NCBI GenBank assembly: GCA_900551075.1
Contig: URVB01000021.1
Span: 1-57,082 of the forward strand
Direction of reading: 5' to 3'
Length of the DNA: 57,082 nt
Source of the DNA: an uncultured Blautia sp.
GTDB lineage: Bacteria > Bacillota > Clostridia > Lachnospirales > Lachnospiraceae
The notes under the pieces are model-generated. The model ran no database searches and had not been told where the DNA came from. It was given only the letters and a program-made list of their open reading frames with translations. Positions 9,099 to 17,103 of this stretch are shown in pieces. Both the position numbers and the translations under genes were made by a program. How positions within the stretch are numbered: position 1 is the stretch's first letter; every line of letters starts with the position of its first letter.

Positions 9099-10328
9099 TT
9101 ATTTGCTTAAAGATTCATCTGTTCCGTATAAGCCGTCCCAAACGATTTCGCGGTAGCGGACCGGATCGGTGTCACCCTCTGTAGAGATAACCAGGATATT
9201 GGAGTTTTCATCCAGCTTCAGGGCCTCCTTTAAGTCCTTGGCATCTTCGTCGTGGAGAGCAGTGAAGCAGAGGCCAAGCGGTACGGAACCGGATTCACCG
9301 GAGATGATGTGCGGATCGTTTTCCAGTGGGTTTGCATAAATTCTGGTTGCTTTGGCGCTCATCCAGTCCGGACAGGAAGCAAATACGGCGGCATGGTTTT
9401 TTAAGATATCCCAGCCAATGGTATTTCCTTCACCGCAGGCAAGACCAGCCATGATCGTCTGAAGATCGCCGGTTACATTTACAAGGTCTCCTGTTTTTGC
9501 TTCGACAGAGCGGTAGAGACAGTCAGCAGCGCTTGCTTCACATACCACCATAACCGGAGGATTCTCTCTGTATTTGTTTGCAAAGTATCCGACAACCGCA
9601 CCAGCCAGGGAGCCTACGCCCGCCTGAACAAATACGTGAGTCGGACGGTCGGTGCCATCTTCCTTTAGCTGCCGGTCAGCTTCCATAACCATGGTGCCGT
9701 AGCCCTGCATGATCCAGGAAGGAATTTCTTCATATCCGTCCCATGCGGTATCCTGTACGATGATGCCGTGTTCTGTTTTTGCGGCCTGGGCAGCAGCCAT
9801 TCTTACACAGTCGTCATAGTTGACTTCCTCAATCGTAACAGCAGCGCCCTCTTTTGCGATGTTGTCAAATCTTGTTCTGGTGGTTCCCTTCGGCATACGT
9901 ACAACTGCTTTCTGTCCAAGTCGGCTGGCTGCCCATGCAACACCGCGTCCGTGGTTTCCGTCAGTTGCCGTAAAGAAAGTTGCCTGACCGAATTCTTCTC
10001 TTAATTTGTCAGAAGAGAGTACATTGTATGGAAGTTCGCTGATATCGCGTCCAAGCTCCTGTGCAATGTAACGGCCCATGGCGTAAGAGCCGCCCAGCAC
10101 TTTAAATGCATTCAGGCCAAAACGATAGGATTCATCCTTGCAGTAGATATTTCTTACACCCAGGTATTTTGCCAGGGCGGAAAGCTTCTGCAGAGGAGTT
10201 ACTGTATACTGCGGAAAACTCTTGTGAAATTCGTTTGCTTTTTTTACATTGGCTTCGGACATCAGCTCCAAATAAGCGTCATCGGATTTTGGTACCTCAT
10301 TAACGGTCCATTTTAATCCTTCTGTCAT
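9099..10328 (-). CDS. ygeX: Diaminopropionate ammonia-lyase
   Basis: 409 aa PLP enzyme that splits 2,3-diaminopropionate into pyruvate and two ammonia. The PLP lysine is K76 in GLNAFKVLGGSYA, and the FFTATDGNHGRGVAWAA segment is typical of the family (also called DpaL). It is the first gene of the - strand series with ygeY, ygeW and arcC, with an AAGGAGGTT ribosome site 6 bases before the ATG at 10328. As the pyruvate-forming step it links the locus to central metabolism. Confidence 0.95.
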   Translation of the reverse strand: MTEGLKWTVNEVPKSDDAYLELMSEANVKKANEFHKSFPQYTVTPLQKLSALAKYLGVRNIYCKDESYRFGLNAFKVLGGSYAMGRYIAQELGRDISELPYNVLSSDKLREEFGQATFFTATDGNHGRGVAWAASRLGQKAVVRMPKGTTRTRFDNIAKEGAAVTIEEVNYDDCVRMAAAQAAKTEHGIIVQDTAWDGYEEIPSWIMQGYGTMVMEADRQLKEDGTDRPTHVFVQAGVGSLAGAVVGYFANKYRENPPVMVVCEASAADCLYRSVEAKTGDLVNVTGDLQTIMAGLACGEGNTIGWDILKNHAAVFASCPDWMSAKATRIYANPLENDPHIISGESGSVPLGLCFTALHDEDAKDLKEALKLDENSNILVISTEGDTDPVRYREIVWDGLYGTDESLSK

Positions 10329-10386
10329 AAGACAACCTCCTTAAAAAAATTATTTTGAACTAATAATTATTTCTTTTTCTGATATT

Positions 10387-10414
10387 ATCATACCACAAAA
10401 AAATGAAATTGCAA
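10387..10414 (-). promoter_or_regulatory. Putative promoter for ygeX-ygeY-ygeW-arcC
   Basis: On the - strand TTGCAA (10409-10414) and TATGAT (10387-10392) are separated by 16 bases, in the AT-rich divergent region between ygeX and the DUF1015 gene. This is a reasonable sigma-A-type site, by inspection only. Confidence 0.55.
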
Positions 10415-10462
10415 TAGCAAGATACAAAAATTTTTAGGTTTTTCAAAAAATATTTAGGCATG

Positions 10463-10491
10463 TTGAAATGCTAAGTAAAATATGCTAAAAT
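10463..10491 (+). promoter_or_regulatory. Putative promoter with overlapping palindrome for the DUF1015 gene
   Basis: TTGAAA (10463-10468) and TAAAAT (10486-10491) have a 17-base spacer and a TG just before the -10. A palindrome TGCTAAAATTAGCA at 10483-10496 covers the -10, so a repressor site is plausible but unproven. Confidence 0.6.
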
Positions 10492-10559
10492 TAGCATACA
10501 TTTTTTGTATGATAATAATAGGATTCGTAGGAGTGAATACGAATAGAAGGAGTATGATT

Positions 10560-11804
10560 ATGGCAGTATTTCAGGCATTCCGTGCGTTAAGGCCAACGCC
10601 GGAAAAGGCAGAGCGGGTGGCGGCGCTTCCCTATGATGTGGTGAGCAGGGAAGAAGCGCGTGTGCTCGGGGAGGCAAATCCGGAGTCCTTCCTTCATGTG
10701 GACCGTGCAGAAATGGATTTAAGCCCGGAAATCGATTTGTATGATGCCAGGGTATATGAGAGAGCAAGGGAAAATCTTCTGAATATGGAAAAGGACGGAA
10801 TCCTGGTGCAGGATGAGAAGCCCTGCTATTATATTTATGAGCTGACCAGGAAGCAGAAGACCCAGACAGGAATAGTGGGCTTAAGCTCTGTCGATGATTA
10901 TCTGGACGGAGTTGTGAAAAAGCATGAGCTGACAAGAGAGGACAAGGAGCAGGACAGGATTCACCATGTAGATGTTTGTGATGCGAACACGGGGCCGATT
11001 TATCTGGCATGCAGATATACGGAGGAGCTTCTGGCACTTCTGGAAAACTGGAAGGGTGCACATGCTCCTGTCTATGACTTCACAGCGGAGGATGAGATTA
11101 TCCACCGCGTTTGGGTGATCGGGGGAGAGGATGAAATTCAGAAAATTCATCGGGAATTTGAAGGAATTTCCTCTGTATACATAGCAGATGGGCATCATCG
11201 CGCCGCATCCGCAGTAAAGGTGGGCTTAAAACGCCGGGAGGAGCATCCGGAGTATACAGGAAAGGAAGAGTTCAATTATTTTCTGTCTGTGGTATTCCCG
11301 TACGACCAGTTGACCATTCTGCCGTATAACCGTGTTGTGGAGGATTTGAACGGATTGGATGAAAAGGCATTTATCGGCAGTCTGAAGTTTCATTATGAAT
11401 TGATGCTGATGCCCGGATTTCCCTGCAAGCCTGTGGAGGAACACTGCATGGGTATGTATGTGGGCGGAGAATGGTATCATTTGAAGGCATGGAAGGATCT
11501 CTATGAAAAAAAGGATGTGGTGGGACAGTTAGATGTGTCGCTGCTGCAGGATAAGGTATTGCGTCCGATCCTTGGAATTGATGATCCGAGAACGGATGCG
11601 AGAATTCATTTTATCGGCGGAAGCCATAAGCTTACTGAGCTTCAGGAGCTTGCAGATCAGACAGGAGGTGTGGCGTTTGCCATGTATCCAACCTCTATGG
11701 AGGATTTGATGGCTATTGCGGATGAAAATAAGCTGATGCCGCCCAAATCCACCTGGTTTGAACCAAAGCTTCGAAGCGGACTTTTTATTCATAAGTTGTC
11801 ATAA
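10560..11804 (+). CDS. DUF1015 family protein
   Basis: 414 aa cytosolic protein of the DUF1015 family. The clearest motif is IADGHHRAASA near residues 205-216, which resembles the DGHHR motif of ParB/sulfiredoxin-fold enzymes, including the SbnI/SerK serine kinases; a kinase-like role on serine or a related small molecule is therefore possible but is my inference. The ATG at 10560 has an AGAAGGAG site 7 bases upstream; an in-frame ATG at 10554 is too close to it. The gene is divergent from ygeX and ends inside a strong shared terminator. Confidence 0.82.
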   Translation: MAVFQAFRALRPTPEKAERVAALPYDVVSREEARVLGEANPESFLHVDRAEMDLSPEIDLYDARVYERARENLLNMEKDGILVQDEKPCYYIYELTRKQKTQTGIVGLSSVDDYLDGVVKKHELTREDKEQDRIHHVDVCDANTGPIYLACRYTEELLALLENWKGAHAPVYDFTAEDEIIHRVWVIGGEDEIQKIHREFEGISSVYIADGHHRAASAVKVGLKRREEHPEYTGKEEFNYFLSVVFPYDQLTILPYNRVVEDLNGLDEKAFIGSLKFHYELMLMPGFPCKPVEEHCMGMYVGGEWYHLKAWKDLYEKKDVVGQLDVSLLQDKVLRPILGIDDPRTDARIHFIGGSHKLTELQELADQTGGVAFAMYPTSMEDLMAIADENKLMPPKSTWFEPKLRSGLFIHKLS

Positions 11805-11848
11805 AGAAACCGGTAAGATCACACTTCTGTGATCTTACCGGTTTCTTT
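11803..11848. terminator. Perfect 21-bp-arm bidirectional terminator
   Basis: The arms 11803-11823 and 11828-11848 are fully complementary over 21 bases with a CTTC loop. The left arm begins in the DUF1015 stop codon, and the structure covers the last nine or so codons and the stop of the opposing gene. The A-rich and T-rich ends of the arms give a U-tract in either direction. Confidence 0.85.
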
Positions 11849-12340
11849 GGTGTACCGGCAGTATTTGCCGCTGCCGGAAATAAACGGCTGATAAGTATTG
11901 TTTTTGACATCTTTGACATAGACGATGCCTGTAGCGATCATCTGTACCAGTGAGAAACGTTCGCTTAAGCTGGATATCCATTCATAGGTTTTGTTTTTGG
12001 AGGAGTCCGCCATGATCAGATTGTAGCCATCCTCGCAGGCTTCCAGAGAAAAATAAACTTTTTCTGCTTTTTTGGGATCTGCAAAAACCTGACTTTCGAT
12101 ATAAGAAGAAAAGTTTTCTTTTACAAATGTACGGAAGGTCCTGGCTGTATAGGTGATGCCGGAAACCTCATCTGTAATCTTATCTCCGCGGTCGAGTCTG
12201 GTTTTGATGACACGAAGAACCTCGATGGTCCAGTTAATGAATGAAATACTGCTGTATTCCATGGATTCCAAAAGTGCACAGATGAGATTTTTGGATAAAA
12301 TGTTTGAACGGGTAGCTTCATTGTATAATTCTTGATTCAT
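11819..12340 (-). CDS. Conserved hypothetical protein, function unknown
   Basis: I do not recognise this 173 aa protein. It is soluble in appearance, mixed helix and strand, with no signal peptide, membrane segment or clear motif. The start is set at the ATG at 12340 (MNQELYNEATRSN), which has an AAGGAG site about 10 bases upstream; a longer reading to 12385 adds a basic stretch without a better site. The last codons (KETGKITEV) are encoded by one arm of the 21-bp terminator shared with the DUF1015 gene, so coding and terminator constraints overlap. It faces the DUF1015 gene and is divergent from cysD. Confidence 0.7.
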   Translation of the reverse strand: MNQELYNEATRSNILSKNLICALLESMEYSSISFINWTIEVLRVIKTRLDRGDKITDEVSGITYTARTFRTFVKENFSSYIESQVFADPKKAEKVYFSLEACEDGYNLIMADSSKNKTYEWISSLSERFSLVQMIATGIVYVKDVKNNTYQPFISGSGKYCRYTKETGKITEV

Positions 12341-12478
12341 AACGTCCCTTCTCCTTTTTGTATACTTGCCCGGTACGGCGCTCATGAATTTTAATAGGAT
12401 TCTTCATGAAAATTTCTATATTTATTATAATTCTCCCCAAAGCAAATTGCAAGAAAAATGAATAAGAGGAAACCGTTA

Positions 12479-12508
12479 TTGTCCACAGCGTTATGGTTTA
12501 TATATATT
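12479..12508 (+). promoter_or_regulatory. Possible promoter upstream of cysD
   Basis: TTGTCC (12479-12484) and TATATT (12503-12508) are 18 bases apart. The match is weak; a second option is a -10 TAGAAT near 12560-12565 without a good -35, which would put the 11-bp repeats over the -35 region. Confidence 0.35.
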
Positions 12509-12518
12509 AATAAAAAGG

Positions 12519-12551
12519 TAATATTTAAATAATATTTCAATAATATTTCAA
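12519..12551 (+). repeat. Three tandem 11-bp AT-rich repeats before cysD
   Basis: TAATATTTAAA, TAATATTTCAA and TAATATTTCAA follow each other without gap (12519-12529, 12530-12540, 12541-12551), 50 bases upstream of the cysD start. The period is about one helical turn, which suits a cooperative protein-binding site, but no binder can be named. Confidence 0.7.
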
Positions 12552-12601
12552 TTTTCGTTTATTAGAATAAATGAGGAAATAGTTGGACAGGAGAAAAAGA
12601 T

Positions 12602-13495
12602 ATGAATCATTTAGAAGAATTAGAGGCTGAGGCCATTTATATAATGCGTGAAGTAGCTGCGGAGTGTGATAAGCCGGTCATGCTGTATTCTATTGGCAAG
12701 GATTCTTCCGTGATGCTGCATTTGGCACTCAAGGCATTTTATCCGGAAAAGCCTCCTTTTCCATTCCTGCATGTAAATACGACGTGGAAATTTAAGGAAA
12801 TGATTGAGTTTCGGGATAAAACGGCCCGGGAGCTTCAGATTGAAATGCTGGAATACATCAACGAGGAGGGCGTCCGGCAGGGAATCAATCCCTTTGATCA
12901 CGGAGCCGCTTATACGGATATCATGAAAACGCAGGCACTGAAACAGGCTTTGGATAAATACGGATTTACTGCGGCATTCGGAGGCGGCAGAAGGGACGAG
13001 GAAAAATCCAGAGCAAAGGAACGGATTTTTTCCTTCCGTAATGAAAATCATGCCTGGGACCCGAAAAATCAGCGTCCGGAAATGTGGAGGCTGTTTAATA
13101 CAAAAATCAATCAGGGAGAAAGCATCCGCGTCTTTCCGCTGTCAAACTGGACGGAAAAGGACATCTGGCAGTATATCAAACAGGAGAATATACCAATCGT
13201 ATCCCTTTACTTTGCAAAGCCAAGACCGGTTGTTGTACGTAACGGCAACATCATTATGGCAGATGATGACAGGATGCGGATAGAGCCGGGCGAGAAGGTG
13301 GAGACAAAGATGGTCCGTTTCAGGACGCTGGGCTGTTATCCCCTCACAGGCGGAGTGGAGTCTAAGGCCACAACTCTGGATGAAATTATTGAGGAGACAC
13401 TGGCTTCCGTAGAATCGGAGAGAACCAGCAGGGTTATTGATTCGGATGGCGGCTCTGCGAGTATGGAAAAAAGAAAACGTGAAGGGTATTTTTAA
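12602..13495 (+). CDS. cysD: Sulfate adenylyltransferase subunit 2
   Basis: 297 aa PP-loop ATPase-like subunit of ATP sulfurylase, which makes adenosine 5'-phosphosulfate (APS) from ATP and sulfate. The PP-loop SIGKDSS is at residues 30-36 and the FGGGRRDEEKSRAKER motif near 125-140 is diagnostic of CysD. The ATG at 12602 has an AGGAG site 8 bases upstream. It is followed after one base by cysN-cysC, its GTPase partner and APS kinase, so the pair makes PAPS. No reductase gene (cysH, cysI) lies nearby. Confidence 0.96.
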   Translation: MNHLEELEAEAIYIMREVAAECDKPVMLYSIGKDSSVMLHLALKAFYPEKPPFPFLHVNTTWKFKEMIEFRDKTARELQIEMLEYINEEGVRQGINPFDHGAAYTDIMKTQALKQALDKYGFTAAFGGGRRDEEKSRAKERIFSFRNENHAWDPKNQRPEMWRLFNTKINQGESIRVFPLSNWTEKDIWQYIKQENIPIVSLYFAKPRPVVVRNGNIIMADDDRMRIEPGEKVETKMVRFRTLGCYPLTGGVESKATTLDEIIEETLASVESERTSRVIDSDGGSASMEKRKREGYF

Positions 13496-13496
13496 A

Positions 13497-15326
13497 ATGA
13501 ATAATGATTTACTGAAATTTATCACCTGCGGAAGTGTGGATGATGGAAAATCCACACTGATCGGACACATGCTTTATGATGCGAAGCTTCTTTTTGCAGA
13601 CCAGAAACGGGCTCTGGAGCTGGATTCCAGAGTTGGTTCCAATGCTGGAAGGATTGATTACTCCCTTTTGCTGGATGGACTGATGGCAGAGCGGGAGCAG
13701 GGGATTACCATTGATGTGGCCTACCGGTATTTTACGACGGAAAACAGAAGCTTTATTGTGGCGGATACGCCGGGGCACGAGGAATATACGAGAAATATGG
13801 CGGTAGGAGCTTCTTTTGCGGCACTGAGCGTCATTCTCATTGATGCCGGCAGGGGCGTTCTTCTTCAGACAAAACGCCATGCCAGAATCTGTGCGCTGAT
13901 GGGAATCAAGCATTTTGTTTTTGCTGTCAATAAGATGGATCTCGTTAATTATGACAGGAACCGATTCAAAAAAATAGAAAAAGATATTCGTGTTTTGATG
14001 GCGGAATTTGACTATCATACGATAAAGATCATACCGGTATCAGCAACAGAAGGCGATAATATTACCAAAAAGTCAGGAAAAATGCTGTGGTATACAGGCC
14101 CTTCCCTGCTTCAGTATCTGGAAACGGTGGATGTGACTGAGGAAGAGGCAAACACGGGCTTTGTGATGCCTGTGCAGCGTGTGTGCAGGCCGAATCATGA
14201 ATTCCGGGGATACCAGGGACAGATCGCTTCCGGTACGGTATCTGTGGGAGACCGGGTAACTGTACTGCCGAGCGGAGAGCAGGCAGAGGTGGCTTCCATA
14301 CTGCAGGGAAACAGGCGTGTGGAAAAAAGCTCCAAAGGATATGCGGTTACGGTTTCTTTTTCTTCAGAGGTGGATGTGTCCAGAGGCTGTGTGCTGGAAA
14401 AGAACTGTGAGCTGACGGTTGGTTCCATGTTTGCTGCGACCATTCTCTGGATGGATGACAACAGTCTGACAGCCGGAAAGAGCTTTCTGTTAAAGCTGGG
14501 CACCTCACAGGTTCCGGCTACGGTTATGGGTATCAGATATAAGATCGATGTCAATTCCGGAGAGGAAGTGGCGGCAGCTTCTATCTGCAAAAACGAGATT
14601 GCATATTGTGAGATATCCGTAGGAACCGGAATTGTTTTTGATGAATTTTTCAATAGCCGGGAGCTGGGGGCATTGATCCTGATCGACCGGGTCACAAATA
14701 TGACTTCTGCCTGTGGTGTGATACTGCATGAAATTACCGGACAGAACAACCTCACCTGGCATGATATGGATATTACCAGGGCGCTTCGCGAGGCACATTT
14801 AGGACAAAAAGCATTTACTGTCTGGATGACGGGACTTTCGGGGGCCGGAAAATCCACCATTGCCAATGAATTGGAAAAACGGCTGTTTGCTATGGGCAGG
14901 CACACCATGCTTTTGGATGGGGACAATGTACGGATCGGCCTGAACAAAAATCTGGGCTTCAGTCAGCAGGACCGTATTGAAAATATCCGGAGAATCGCAG
15001 AGGTATCCAAGCTGATGAATGATGCCGGATTGATCGTGCTGACTTCCTTTATCTCGCCTTACCGCAGGGACCGCAGAAATGCCAAAGAAATCATTGGCGG
15101 CAGCTTTGTGGAGGTATATGTGAGCACGTCGATTGAGGAATGCGAGAGAAGAGATGTCAAAGGGCTTTATAAGGCTGCAAAAGCTGGAAGGATTGCGGAT
15201 TTTACAGGAATTACCAGCCCCTATGAGGAACCGGAGCATCCGGATGTTACCGTGGATGCCGGCAGGTTTACGGCAGAAGAGTGTGTGGAGCAGATCATTC
15301 ACGCTCTAAAGCCGCTTTTGGGTTAA
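13497..15326 (+). CDS. cysNC: Bifunctional sulfate adenylyltransferase subunit 1 / APS kinase
   Basis: 609 aa fusion. Residues 1-430 are the CysN GTPase: G1 GSVDDGKST at 12-20, a DTPGHEEYT G3 motif and NKMD G4 motif, then EF-Tu-like beta-barrel domains. From about residue 435 the CysC APS kinase domain follows with P-loop GLSGAGKST near 445, a DGDNVR motif and FISPYRRDR. Together with CysD it turns sulfate into PAPS, the donor for sulfotransferases or for assimilatory reduction. The ATG at 13497 is one base after the cysD stop with a GAAGGG site upstream; the longer open frame only adds residues inside cysD. Confidence 0.96.
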   Translation: MNNDLLKFITCGSVDDGKSTLIGHMLYDAKLLFADQKRALELDSRVGSNAGRIDYSLLLDGLMAEREQGITIDVAYRYFTTENRSFIVADTPGHEEYTRNMAVGASFAALSVILIDAGRGVLLQTKRHARICALMGIKHFVFAVNKMDLVNYDRNRFKKIEKDIRVLMAEFDYHTIKIIPVSATEGDNITKKSGKMLWYTGPSLLQYLETVDVTEEEANTGFVMPVQRVCRPNHEFRGYQGQIASGTVSVGDRVTVLPSGEQAEVASILQGNRRVEKSSKGYAVTVSFSSEVDVSRGCVLEKNCELTVGSMFAATILWMDDNSLTAGKSFLLKLGTSQVPATVMGIRYKIDVNSGEEVAAASICKNEIAYCEISVGTGIVFDEFFNSRELGALILIDRVTNMTSACGVILHEITGQNNLTWHDMDITRALREAHLGQKAFTVWMTGLSGAGKSTIANELEKRLFAMGRHTMLLDGDNVRIGLNKNLGFSQQDRIENIRRIAEVSKLMNDAGLIVLTSFISPYRRDRRNAKEIIGGSFVEVYVSTSIEECERRDVKGLYKAAKAGRIADFTGITSPYEEPEHPDVTVDAGRFTAEECVEQIIHALKPLLG

Positions 15327-15358
15327 TGAGATAGAGAAATAATGAATGGAGAATGTTT

Positions 15359-16546
15359 ATGAAAACGCTGTATGTACATGTGGGTACACCGAAAACGGCG
15401 ACGTCAGCAATACAGAAGTTCTGCTGTGATAACCGGTCGGTATTGGAAGCAAAGGGATATTGTTATCCGGAATTTCCATGGACCTATCCTCCCAAAAGCG
15501 CCAACAGAAACGCCTTGTTTCTCCAGAGTGCCGTTCGGGATGCCTCTGGCAGGCGAAACCCGGAGGAGGAAAAGCGGCGTGTCCGTGAGGGGCTGGACAT
15601 GGTGGTCAGGCAGTTTGCAGAGCATTCCTGCGTAGTCCTGTCCGATGAAGGACTGTGGCAGCCGATGTATGACAGGCGGAAGACCTTGTGGCAGGAGCTT
15701 GTGGAGGAAGCAAAAAAGAGCGGTTTTACGGTAAAGGCGATTGTATACCTGCGCAGGCAGGATGAATTTCTGAGTTCCTGGTGGAATCAACTGATCAAAA
15801 TGCGCCGCCCGGTTCCGGGCAGGCATTACGAGACAATGACCTGGGAGGAATACAGAGGAAATGTCCCGGACAGTATGCAGTTGGACTATTATGGAGCATT
15901 GGAACGGATTTCCGCAGTAATAGGCAAAGAGAATGTGATCGTGCGCCGCTTTGACAAAAAGTATTTTTACGGCGGAACGATTCAGGCGGATTTTCTGCAC
16001 TGTCTTGGCCTGGAGATGACAGAGGAATTCCGAATCCTTCAGGAAAACGTAAATATGCGTTTGTCCGGAAATATGCCGGAGATAAAAAGAATTCTGAACA
16101 CTATGCCGGAGATGAATGCCAGAGAAAACTGGTTTTTCTGGCAGGCGTTGTTGTCCTGTTCCGATATATCGGAGAAGGAATATAAGTGCAGCATGTTTTC
16201 CCCTGAGGAAACCGCGGAATTTTTGGAGATATACGAAGAGGGCAATCAAAAGATCGTACAGGAGTATTTGCTGGAAGGGGATGCCCCGCTGTTTCATACG
16301 GATATTAAGGATGTTCCGAAGTGGGAAAAGGATAATCCCTATATGCAGGCGGATGTCATCCGTTTTATTGGAGAGACAGACCTGCTTTTGTTTAGAAAAA
16401 TAGAAGAGGAAAACGCAAAGCTTCGCAGGGAGCTGAATGAGCTGAAGGATATGCTGAAGCATCCGGGCAGGGCTGTTTTTCGGAAAATCAAAAAAGGGTA
16501 TGTATTTTTGGTCCGTTGCTTTACAAAAAGTCAGAATAATGTTTGA
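15359..16546 (+). CDS. Sulfotransferase-like protein (PAPS-binding type)
   Basis: 395 aa. The N-terminus KTLYVHVGTPKTATSAIQ (motif GTPKTATS at residues 9-16) matches the 5'-phosphosulfate loop of PAPS-dependent sulfotransferases, and IVYLRRQDEFLSSWW (R132/R133, S139/S140) matches the 3'-phosphate motif with Arg and Ser. The remaining sequence is helical and ends with a short coiled coil (residues about 345-372) and a basic, hydrophobic tail that may bring it to the membrane. The acceptor is unknown. It starts 32 bases after cysNC in the same direction with a GGAG site 7 bases before ATG 15359, so PAPS synthesis and use seem to be co-expressed. Homology to glycan or steroid sulfotransferases cannot be separated by eye. 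Confidence 0.8.
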   Translation: MKTLYVHVGTPKTATSAIQKFCCDNRSVLEAKGYCYPEFPWTYPPKSANRNALFLQSAVRDASGRRNPEEEKRRVREGLDMVVRQFAEHSCVVLSDEGLWQPMYDRRKTLWQELVEEAKKSGFTVKAIVYLRRQDEFLSSWWNQLIKMRRPVPGRHYETMTWEEYRGNVPDSMQLDYYGALERISAVIGKENVIVRRFDKKYFYGGTIQADFLHCLGLEMTEEFRILQENVNMRLSGNMPEIKRILNTMPEMNARENWFFWQALLSCSDISEKEYKCSMFSPEETAEFLEIYEEGNQKIVQEYLLEGDAPLFHTDIKDVPKWEKDNPYMQADVIRFIGETDLLLFRKIEEENAKLRRELNELKDMLKHPGRAVFRKIKKGYVFLVRCFTKSQNNV

Positions 16547-16602
16547 TAAAAGCGGGGATAATTTTCTTGAATCATAAATATAAAAGGAGTTGAAAACGAT
16601 CA

Positions 16603-17037
16603 ATGATTGAAGCAGATACAATAAAGCTGCTGCGGGAATGTGATGCGGGTATTAAAATGGGTGTTTCATCTATTGATGATGTTCTGGATTATGTGCACGA
16701 TGAGGCATTCCGCAAGTGCCTTGCGGAATGCAAAGACAAACACAACAAGCTGAAAGAAGAAATTCAGATCCTTTTAGATAAATACCATGATGACGGAAAG
16801 GAACCCAATCCGATGGCAAAAAGCATGTCATGGATGAAAACAAATGTGAAACTGGTTATGGATGAATCGGATGAAACCATTGCCGATTTGATAACAGACG
16901 GCTGTAATATGGGGGTAAAGTCCCTTAACAAATATCTGAACCAATACAAAGCCGCCGACGAGAAAACGAAGGACATTACGAAGCGGCTGATAAATCTTGA
17001 AGAAAAACTTGCCGTCGACATCCGTCGTTTTTTATAA
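16603..17037 (+). CDS. Small helical protein, probable four-helix bundle, function unknown
   Basis: 144 aa, almost entirely predicted helix, charged, no signal or membrane segment. The pattern of paired long helices resembles ferritin-like or PA2169/DUF2383-type four-helix bundles, but metal-ligand motifs are not clear and I do not claim that family. An AAAGGAG site lies 13 bases upstream of ATG 16603, a rather long spacing. It follows the sulfotransferase gene by 56 bases and faces tspO, with a shared terminator between. Confidence 0.7.
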   Translation: MIEADTIKLLRECDAGIKMGVSSIDDVLDYVHDEAFRKCLAECKDKHNKLKEEIQILLDKYHDDGKEPNPMAKSMSWMKTNVKLVMDESDETIADLITDGCNMGVKSLNKYLNQYKAADEKTKDITKRLINLEEKLAVDIRRFL

Positions 17038-17042
17038 GTACA

Positions 17043-17102
17043 AAAAAACAGCCATTGATATCCGAACCCTCCTGTGGAGACGGGCATCAATGGTTGTTTT
17101 TT
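17043..17102. terminator. Bidirectional terminator
   Basis: Arms 17043-17059 and 17086-17102 pair over 17 positions with one G-T mismatch (AAAAAACAGCCATTGAT and ATCAATGGTTGTTTTTT). It lies between two converging genes and ends just before the tspO stop codon. Confidence 0.8.
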
Positions 17103-17103
17103 G

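Noticed and set aside
12479..12551. CRISPR-like array near the 11-bp repeats
   Set aside because: Units are directly joined, only three, and without spacers.
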